This document shows positions 55,948 to 64,000 of a stretch of DNA of 64,000 nt, one piece after another. This DNA comes from Dichetophora obliterata (Eukaryota; Arthropoda; Insecta; Diptera; Sciomyzidae), in contig OY986435.1 of the NCBI GenBank assembly GCA_963920525.1, positions 298,094,708 through 298,158,707 on the forward strand, in the 5' to 3' direction. A program made the translations under genes and the position numbers. Within the stretch, counting starts at the first letter, position 1; each line of letters opens with the position of its first letter. A model generated the notes under the pieces. It did no database searches and was not told the DNA's origin. It worked only from the letters and a program-made list of their open reading frames with translations.

Positions 55948-56560
55948 CAGTCCCGTAGCCAAGGTGATGGTTTTTGGGGTTTAAACCTTGCACCCAACTA
56001 ACAAGTGAATTTCCACCAAGTTTTTGCGACACACATTTCACTTCCTTGTAAGTACTTGTGTGAAAAGCCTCTTCGAAGTTTGCTTGCAGTACTTTAGAGG
56101 TTCGCTTCCTCTTGTTAGCTTACTGAGCTATGTACTTCTATGAAGCACCTTAAAGATACATCACATACCTCCTTCAAATGAAAAAATTTCGTTGGTGGTT
56201 TTTAATATTTTTAATTATATTTATTCAAATTTTTTTATTAATAATATAATCTTTATATTATTGTGATTATTCTTCTTTTATTTAGCTTTTATTTAGCTTT
56301 TATTGAGCTAGTGCTTTTAAAATTTCTGCCGTTGTCACTTGCACTTCCCAGTTAACATTGAGAAGGGCTAACCGATTGAGCCTCTCTTCCCCAGCTTACT
56401 TTCTTATGCATGTTTTTAATCTTCGAAGCGACGAAAACGAAGCGTTAGCTTGAAGCTACTGAAACCGACAAAGCTGTTACAATCTGAAGGAACTTATTGA
56501 TGATTAACAATGCATCGCAAAAATAAAGAAATTCGATAAATGTTTCAGGTCGATTTGTAT
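55948..56560 (-). mobile_element. hAT element copy 3, truncated (hAT-3)
   Basis: CAGTCCCGTAGCCAAGG at 55948, followed by GGTTTTTGGGGTTTAAACC, resembles the CAG...CGTA.GC-A plus G/C-run end of the other two copies but is more diverged. The transposase tail at 56290-56520 is in the minus orientation, as in hAT-2. The opposite TIR was not found before the MITE at 56620. Confidence 0.55.
56290..56520 (-). pseudogene. hAT transposase C-terminal segment, copy 3
   Basis: In two frames on the minus strand, NASFSSLRRLKTCIRK, one stop, AGEERLNRLALLNV, NWEVQVTTAEILKALA and a terminal TAA. This is the same hAT dimerisation region as copies 1 and 2 with a stop replacing SKT-type sequence and a frameshift near the N-side. 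It is the most decayed of the three, consistent with its diverged TIR. Confidence 0.75.
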
Positions 56561-56619
56561 GATTCAAGCAGTGCCTACTATAAACTGAAAAATTATCATG
56601 TTTTAAAATTCAACACAAT

Positions 56620-57022
56620 AAGGGTTCTCATCTAAGCATGTAAACATGTAAACATGTATAGCATTTAAACTTTTGATGAGCGATAAAGTGTAAATAGCGT
56701 AAATGTCAACAAAATGGCGGCTGCGGCTGTGGCAACATTATGACTTCTTTAAATTTTAAACCTTTTAAGAACCTTCATTAACATAGAAAAATAAATAAAA
56801 CATGTTCATATTTACTTCAACTACTTTAAATATGTGATGATTAGCGCCAAAGGCAACCCTCATTCACACACGTAGATTTACATGCTAGTTTACACTACAA
56901 AATAGGCTCGGAAATGATGTAAACTCACGCGCATACAAATTTTGACAGATAGTTTACGCGCATGTAAGTTCAAAAGGTTTACAATGTTTACGGGTCAGTT
57001 ACATGCTTAGATGAGAACCCTT
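56620..57022. mobile_element. MITE with AAGGGTTCTCATC ends
   Basis: AAGGGTTCTCATCTAAGCAT at 56620 is repeated in reverse complement ending at 57022, about 27 bp of near-perfect inversion (continuing as GTAA). AAT lies directly outside each end, a 3-bp duplication. Sub-repeats such as GTAAACATGTAAACATG and GCGCATGTAA occur inside. It is 403 bp, non-coding, and resembles PIF/Harbinger-type MITEs. Confidence 0.65.
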
Positions 57023-57177
57023 AATGACTTTATTATAATATGCCTATGTTTCAGAGTACAAAATTTAAACATTTTTTTAATATTTACATAGAATTATAGT
57101 AATTATAGTAATAATACTTTTATAATTAAAAATTATTGATAAATTATTACAACTAAGATAATAATTCTAGCAACTAG

Positions 57178-57570
57178 ATGCCAGGGCTTTCGGCTCGGCT
57201 TCGTTCCCTTCGATGCCTACGTTTGCTGGAATCCATATAATTTTTATTCTATTAGGGTCTTTGATGCATGAATTTCTGATAGATGAAATGAGTTGGCTGT
57301 TGTTGTGTTTTATGTTCCAAACTGCCTCAAAAGTAGCCTTACTATCAGTACAGAGAATGTATTTACCTTTAGTGGAACCAGCAAAGTCTGTTTCAAGCTT
57401 AAGATCCAGAGCTTTGGCTGTGAAAACAGAGCAATGCGGTGCAAGAAGTCCAGTTTTGAATTTGGTACCATTATTGAAAACAACTGAAAAAGATGAGCTG
57501 TTCTCTGTTATCGATCCATCGGTAAATAGAAAAGACTTATTTTTATTTGTGTAGAAATCGGCTAGTTATG
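57178..57570 (-). pseudogene. RNase H domain of a LINE, catalytically damaged
   Basis: Minus-strand open reading NKSFLFTDGSITENSSSFSV, CSVFTAKALDLKLETDF, YILCTDSKATFEAVW and IIWIPANVGIEGNEAEPKAL is an RNase H domain of the kind fused to I-group LINE ORF2 proteins (usual motifs F.DGS, F.AEL.A, TDS.A, W.P.H.GI.GNE.AD). FTDGS and CTDSKA keep their Asp, but the Glu of AEL is Lys here. The His of the P.H.GI loop is Asn, and the final Asp region reads EAEPK. It would normally remove the RNA strand during reverse transcription. No RT is attached on this strand. Plus-strand ORFs over the same bases are shadows. Confidence 0.75.
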
Positions 57571-57759
57571 AAAATATTTACTAGTATGTTTCAGAACTAG
57601 TACATTCTCTAGGAAAGGCGTGTAAGTCCGATATGAGGGATGCGTCCTTAAGACACTAAGGAGGTTCAGAGCACTGCAGTGTTAGTTGAGGCTTAATGTC
57701 TATTTCTAGGGATTTGATTTAATTGATTTAATTTAGTTAATTTAGTATATGTTGTGGAT
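57571..57759. other. junction between two LINE remnants of opposite orientation
   Basis: Part of the left side may be the decayed RT-RNase H linker on the minus strand. No firm feature. Confidence 0.3.
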
Positions 57760-59892
57760 GTAACTCGCTCAGATATGGATGCTAGTTATATTTTGAACCA
57801 TTTCATTTGGTTGCCAGTCATAACCTGCTTCTTTGTAAACTTCATGGTATTTTAGAATATGTTAATAATAACACTCTTGTTGATTCAATTAATTTTTTTT
57901 ATATGGAAATCTTTGCTATGTTTTCTCTGTCCGTGCCATATAGCCTCAAATTTACGAAAAATTGTGCTTACCCCTGGTACACAAAGGAGTTAAAGATTCT
58001 TCGCAACAGCAGGAATAGGGCATGGAAAAAATATGTCTGTAGCTTGGACTTGAATGACCTAGAAATCTACAAGCGTTTGTTTCTGGACTTTGAAAATTGC
58101 TCAGCTACCTTATATCAAAATTATTTAGACAGTACTAAGCTGAGAATATTGTCTGATCCGAAGAAATTCTGGGGTTTCATAAACACCAAAAAAAAATCTG
58201 ATGGATTCCCTTCATCATTTAAAACCTCTGACGGATTTACTGACGATCCTGTCGTAATTTGTGGTCTATTTGCCAATCTCTTTAAAGAGTCATTTTGTTC
58301 AGACTCTTTTAATCCTGATGAAGAGTACTTTGAATATATGAACTCTACACCCAGGGTTTCGTTGGATTCTATATCCTTTACTTCAGAGGATATTTTAAAG
58401 TATATTGGATTGATCGATGAGGATTTTAATGCTGGACCTGACGGAATTCCTGCCGCAGTGTTAACACGATGTGGTTCCGTTCTAAGTCAACCACTGTCCA
58501 TGTTATTCAATAAATCAATTAGCGAAAGTATTTTTCCACTTTTTTGGAAAAAATCTTTTATAGGTCCTATCTATAAAAAAGGTTGTAGGAACGATATAAA
58601 CAACTACAGGCCTATCGCGAAACTCTCGTCGATTCCAAAACTTTTTGAGCGCCTCGTGTATGATCGTGTGAGAATTCACTGTGGGAAGGTCATGACAACT
58701 CGTCAGCATGGATTTGTTACTGGCAGATCCATTGTGTCTCCTCGATTTTACAGCGTTTTGCTTAAATTCATTTTATTCAGGGAACCAGGTCGACTGTATT
58801 TAAACTGATTTTAGTAAAACATTTGATAAACTGCCGCACAAATTAATTCTATTTAAACTAAAGTTAATGGGTTTTCCACAATTTTTTGTAAGCTGGATTC
58901 AATCGTATCTGACAGAGCGATCTTACCAAATACGATTTCGAGGCGTATTGTCAGCTGAATTTATTGCTGAATCAGGTGTTCCTCAAGGTAGCCACCTTGG
59001 TCCACTTCTGTTCATTTTAGCCATTAATGATGTAACCCACATCATCAAACACTCTCATCTACTTATCTATGCAGATGATATGAAAATATACAGAACAATA
59101 GATGCTAAAGACAATTCAGATCTGCTCCAGTCTGATTTGAAATCCTTTGAAATTTGGTGTTCTAAAAACAATATGTTTCTAAATCCAGATAAATGCCAAA
59201 CTATGACCTTTTCGCGAAAAAGGAATAATTTAATTTTTGATTATAAAATAAAAGATACTGCATTAAGTCGTGTAGATCCTGTCAAAGATTTGGGTATATG
59301 CATGGATTCTAAGCTATCGTTTAACGTTCATATTGATTACATTTGTAAAAAAGCATCTTCTATGCTCGGGTTTATGAAACGCTGGGCCAAAGGATTTAAT
59401 AGTATGATCACAACTACAACGCTGTATTATGCAATTGTGCGAACTCACTTAGAGTATGCAAGTCAAGTTTGGTCCTCAAGTTACAATGTACATGTTGAAC
59501 TTATAGAGAGAATCCAAAAACGTTTTGTTCGGTTTGCTCTAAGGGGCTTAAGTGCAACTGACACTTTAAACCTTCCTCTTTATGAGGATCGTTCAAAACT
59601 ATTAAAAATGCAATCTTTGAATGAGAGAAGGAAGTCTGCAGATATCGTCTATTTACACCAACTCATAACTGGTGTATTCGATTCACCAGAACTCCTAACT
59701 CTTATAAATTTTAACACTAACCGTAGAAGCATTAGAAATGCTAACAATTTAATTTACTTACCTTTTAGTAGAACAAATTATAAGGCTACTGCTCCTTTAC
59801 ATCGCATGAGTACCTTTGTTAACAACTGTAGCTTTTTTGATGTTAACTTATCGGAAGGTCAACTCAAAAGTAGATTGAAAACTAATGTATGA
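57760..59892 (+). pseudogene. Jockey-type LINE ORF2 (LINE D), nearly complete RT
   Basis: Plus strand. The linker reads CAYPWYTKELKILRNSRNRA and DPKKFWGFINTKKKSDGFP, then AGPDGIPAAVL, YRPIAKLSSIPKLFERLV and HGFVTGRS. Between about 58730 and 58867 the frame breaks (two stops within FSKTFDKLPH-like sequence, the first catalytic Asp region). From 58867 the frame is open to TGA at 59890: ESGVPQGSHLGPLLFILAIN, LLIYADDMKIYRTI (intact YADD), VKDLGICMDSKLSFNVHIDY and the C-terminal domain LEYASQVWSSSYNVHVE. Only a few lesions separate it from an intact RT. The endonuclease is missing upstream. A clear poly(A) or microsatellite tail is not evident. It is related to LINEs A and B but not identical. Confidence 0.85.
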
Positions 59893-60015
59893 CTATATCT
59901 ATGTAAACGCATGGTTAGTTGTTATGTCTTGTGTTGTCCCTGAGCCCAACCCATATTATGCTGGGTAAATTTTTCTCACTTTGGATTGTTTTGGACCACT
60001 CTTATCGATATCATT

Positions 60016-60338
60016 AGGGCTATTCACGGTTTGAGCGTACTTTTAACAAATCATATTTATAGCATTTGTTATTGTTCAAACTGTGAGCACCTCGCCATGT
60101 GACTGTCGTATAAAAAGATTGTGCAACCCTGTGATGTATGTGATTATGCGGCTGTAGACAGAGCATAAAAATACGAGGTACAAAGAGCACGTCCAAGAGC
60201 TGCTTTTATTTACGCGTGCCTGCGTATTTACATTTGTATGCAAAACAACAACGAAGCAAAATACGTTTTCGTAAATTGGCGAACAAATAGCAGATCGAAC
60301 AAATGGCAGACCAGCGTATTCGAACTGTGAATGGCCTT
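60016..60338. mobile_element. MITE with RGGCYATTCAC ends
   Basis: AGGGCTATTCACGGTTTGAG at 60016 is matched by the complement of AAGGCCATTCACAGTTCGAA ending at 60338. ATT lies outside both ends. It is 323 bp and non-coding. A 3-bp AT-rich duplication suggests PIF/Harbinger-type mobilisation. Confidence 0.6.
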
Positions 60339-60341
60339 ATT

Positions 60342-61430
60342 GAGATGTTTTAATGTTATTTGGGCTGGTTCTTAAGATGATCTAATGCGGAGAAAGTGCG
60401 AAAAAGCTGTAGTAGCTGAACTCTATTGTTATTGCATGTTCTCAAACCATCATGATATCATATTTAAATGCTAGCATAGCTTCTTCCAGTATTCCATTCT
60501 TGCTTTTAGCTTCGCTTGCATTTTGAGTAAACTTCCTATCTTTAGTGATAAACAAAAATGTTTATTATAACCGTTCCATAAAACAAAGATATGTGTTTAT
60601 GCTTCATTTATTTAAGTATAAAGATTACTTTGTAGTCCTGTGGGATATTAATAGTGGAGGCAAGTATGTCACTGATGGTGTTTTCGTTTCTCGAAAAAAT
60701 GCTACATTTTTTCTGCACTTTTTAGAAATTCTGCCACTTGAGAAAAAACAGTGACTTCTAAAATTGCATCGTGTATTTGTTCACCAAGTTTAAACGTCCA
60801 ATTTTGGTAAGCTAACCTCAGTTTAATTTGACTAGAGATTAAGCTCGCACTGAAAAATTGGCCCTAAAAAGCATAAAGCATAAGCATTGAGGACTTGTTT
60901 TCTGCAAAAATATTTTTAGTCAAATCAATCAAAATATGTTTACCAGAAATTGTAAACAAACATTGAAATGATTGTCACAAAAATAGCAATATTTATGATA
61001 AACAAGATATAGTCAGAATATATTTACGATAAATAAAAATATGTTTGCTACAATCAAAGTCGAAAATATAATTTTTCTGCGTGCACAAAGCATACTAAGT
61101 TTTTGGCATGGTTTTCATCCGATTTAGATGAATTTCATACCCAAAGTGGATATTAAATATCCAGTTCATATGCAAAATTTCAAGTCCATATATTAGTTTT
61201 TGTGCAACTAACCATTTTGTGCGACAGTATGAGAAAGCCAAAAATATGCACAGTGTGCGGTTTGACCAATCTAGCAGGACAAAATTTTGTGATACGATTC
61301 TTGCTTTACTCATTCCTACAAAAAAATTGTTCTGAACTTGGGGTCTATCTCAAAAACCCTCTTGGTTACAGGGTGTTTTATTGAATATTTGTATAAATGA
61401 GACCGCCGCACAGTACTTGCAGTGGAAATA
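60342..61430. other. AT-rich non-coding DNA
   Basis: Short unrecognised ORFs (60545-60754, and 61095-61384 on both strands). No feature supported. Confidence 0.45.
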
Positions 61431-61479
61431 AATTTTATATTTCATATTTATTTCATATTAATTAGATATTCATTAGTAC

Positions 61480-62640
61480 ATTAAGATACAGGAGATCTTT
61501 TAACAGTACAACAGAATTATATGCATAATCAACAGTTATCATAAAATTGAATACTTAGAATAACATAAAATACTTAATATATATAATTATTATTTTAATA
61601 GTGCAGCAAATTTAAATGTATAATCAACTGTCTACTTAAAATTTGACAAATTAAAATAACTTAAAATACTAGATATTTTATTTATGATTTTAATAAATAG
61701 ACAGTCTTATAAATATAAAAACAAAGATAAAACATAGTAAGAAGACAAAATAAATAATTAGAAAAAAGAAGTAATAGATAGATGTTTGAAAAGTATAACA
61801 TAACATAAGACTTAAATTTATCCGTGCTGACAATAGATTTTAAACTAGAAGGTAAAGAATTCCAGAGTTTGATGGCGTTGATGAAGAAAAGTCGCTTAGT
61901 ATGTAGGGAATTGAATTTAGGTATTATAAGGTTGTGTGTTCGAGTAGAAATACTGAAGCGTAACTTCTCATAGAGGTATGCGGGAGTTTTACAGGAAATT
62001 AATTTATGCAAAAATAAACAATTTCTCGCATTTAAGTAGTTTATAATACTACAACCTAAAATGGTTCTACTCTCTTCAGATACATGGTCAAAGCGTCTCA
62101 GGCCAAACACGTATCTTGCTGCATCACTAAAGGCAACCTGAATTTTGTGGGAAGAGTGCGAGTCAAGATTGCTGTATATTAGTTCTGAGTAAGATATGAG
62201 TGGAAGTCTTAATTGTACAACAAGCCTCTTTTTTGTCTCAATCGGAGTAAATTTAGCACACATTCGCAAGCATCGAAGCGTGTAGTAAACTAGTTGAACA
62301 ATATTGTTAACATGATCAGAGGATGAAAGTCTACAGTTAATATAAAAACCTAAACTCTTAACTTTATCAACCATTAGTAGGCAATTATTACTTAAAAAAT
62401 CGGTGGTATTTGTTGGTGGTCAAGTTTATCCCTGGAGATAGGAAGAACATATGATTTTTTGGCATTAAGGCATAGATCATTATCTGATGCCCACTTTGCG
62501 ATTGCAGTTAGGTCTTCATTTAGTCTACAACATAAGTCCTCAACAAGTCCGATGCGATTGGATTTATATAACTGAATATCATCAGCATAGCCATGCATTT
62601 AAAAGATAATCTTACGTTATTGCACTCCTTAAAAATATCA
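61480..62640 (-). pseudogene. LINE E, 5'-truncated RT C-terminal part
   Basis: Minus-strand non-LTR RT fragment starting near 62640, just before the catalytic block. It reads MHGYADDIQLYKS (YADD intact), LNEDLTAIAKWASDNDLCLN, KKSYVLPISR and, after a stop near 62390, VDKVKSLGFYINCRLSSSDH. A long thumb/C-terminal domain follows (LPLISYSELIYSNLDSHSSH, DAARYVFGLRRFDHVSEES, LHTKRLFFINAIKLWNSLPS) ending at 61682. Two partially repeated AT-rich segments between 61500 and 61680 may be its 3' UTR. The SLG, A...YVFGL and F...A..LWNSLP signatures point to a CR1/Kiri-like LINE, different from LINEs A-D. 5' truncation is typical of incomplete reverse transcription. Confidence 0.8.
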
Positions 62641-64000
62641 AAAAAAAATTTTTAACAAAACCTAACGAAATGTAAATCGTAAGTATGCAATACTTTAACT
62701 GAGAAGAATCCAACTTTTCATTGCAGAGGAAGTAGTTTTTTAAAAACTAAACCTCTTTAATGTCAACGCTTTTTATGCATTTCTTTTATTATGGACTTTT
62801 CGATTTTGTGCTTCAACCAAAGATAAAAGATGCAAGCACAATTTTTACACTATTTTTACTGATTTTTTTTATTTTTAAAAGAATAATGTACAAAAATTAG
62901 GTTTAATGTATATGAAATAAAATTAAAAATAGTTAATCAAAATTATGTTGAAATCGTATATGTTTATTTCCGTATATATTTTTGTTTGTTTATTATTCTT
63001 TCAGAATCTTGAATATCTTAACCAATTCTGTCCAATTCTTTCAGTTATACCATTTTAAAAAATGATCTAAAATTACATTTTTCAAAAATTTCCAACATGT
63101 TAGTTTATTGATATACATAAAGAAGCAAACAAACATATTTTTGCTACTCTATACCAAACAGTTGGGCATATTAGTTTATAAAAGTTAAACTTTTATTGAG
63201 AATAGTAAAATTGCATACTGTTAATGATATAGTTACCAATTATGATATATATTTATATAAATTACTTTTAATAGAATGTTTAAGTAATCAAATTAAATAT
63301 TAAAAATTAAAACTTTAAAATTAATATTCCTTTAAATGTATTTATTAATTTTAAAATATAGGGTGCTATCATGCAAACTATTACCACCCTTTTTCTATTT
63401 ACCGTATCCCCTGTTATCATCGATTAAAATATTATATTTAAAATAAATTTAATTGTTTTATTGATAACGAGAAAAATGAAGCTTTGTTATACATTTCATA
63501 TTATTTAAAAATGTAGTTTAATGACTAAAAAATATTTGTTTTACAAGTGTTCTATTTTGCTGTGGAAAAGTGCGCAAAAACCTATATCTTTTAAATGAAA
63601 AAAATATTGTAAACCGGTTTAAGAATTAAAAAGCTAAAGCTTCAATATCTGTAAAAATGAATATATTCTTCTTATAAATAAATATTTTAACTAATATTAG
63701 TATTCCCTTAAAACGGAGAAATTTCGATATTGCAACGTTATTATAAGCGAAAATAAAAGATATAATTAAAATCTGATTTAATTTGTGAACTCAGCGAGCA
63801 TATGTTAATCATCTTGCAAAATTTCATAAAAATCTAAAGACTCCTCGTATTTTTTCCTCTCTTCTGTATGGGCTCAAAGTACTGTGTGCAGTGTGTATGC
63901 ACTCATAAGTCGAGAACGGATCGTTCGATTTTCACAATTTTAGGCTTTATGGATTCCTATTGAGCCAAGAAAGAACTCAGTTAAGGAAAAAAGGGATGTG
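62641..64000. other. AT-rich non-coding DNA to the window end
   Basis: No ORF, RNA gene or repeat boundary recognised. Confidence 0.5.

Noticed and set aside
57213..57554. 113-residue plus-strand ORF
   Set aside because: It is the complement of a recognisable RNase H domain on the minus strand, so it is a shadow.

Overview
This window looks like intergenic or intronic DNA from an insect, most likely a higher fly (Diptera). The evidence is a strongly AT-rich composition, no bacterial-style gene packing, a piggyBac remnant with a 59-bp GT-AG intron, and insect-typical element families: BEL/Pao, Jockey-type and RTE-type LINEs, Tc1/mariner, hAT ZMYM1-type, piggyBac and tRNA-derived SINEs. I found no convincing host protein-coding gene and no bona fide tRNA or rRNA gene. 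The only long intact ORF (1,758 codons) is the Gag-Pol of a young BEL/Pao retrotransposon.

Layout. 1-6 kb: AT-rich DNA with a possible pogo-type end, small dispersed repeats, a long-TIR MITE (3193-3663) and a deleted LINE (about 4.0-5.35 kb). 6.03-8.88 kb: a hAT element with perfect 8-bp target duplications that keeps only the last part of its transposase. 8.9-14.4 kb: AT-rich, with a TATGC-motif array. 14.4-23 kb: a LINE on the minus strand split by the BEL/Pao element (15985-22662). 23-28 kb: a SINE, a LINE remnant of the RNase H-bearing group, a second hAT copy carrying a SINE, and a piggyBac-type MITE. 29-37 kb: a piggyBac-like remnant invaded by an RTE-type LINE, a mariner remnant, a deleted RTE copy and a third, inverted RTE copy. 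37.6-41.1 kb: a Tc1 deletion derivative, a TA-flanked MITE, an alternating 38/39-bp minisatellite and a TTA-flanked MITE. 44.4-46.9 kb: a Tc1-like element with about 230-bp TIRs nested in a foldback-type element. 50.5-53.4 kb: a maT-like transposase, a copia RT scrap, and a mariner-like transposase interrupted by a MITE that carries a tRNA-like Pol III promoter. 55.9-62.6 kb: a third hAT copy, two MITEs, an RNase H scrap and two further LINEs.

How the pieces relate. The window is a stratified transposon graveyard with several datable nestings: BEL in LINE, RTE in piggyBac, MITE in mariner, Tc1 in foldback, SINE in hAT. Apart from the BEL element, every recognisable coding region is truncated, frameshifted or has lost catalytic residues. 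I see no new functional multi-gene system. The most unusual items are the frame-preserving MITE insertion with an internal tRNA-like promoter, the alternating minisatellite, and the nearly identical LTRs of the BEL element.
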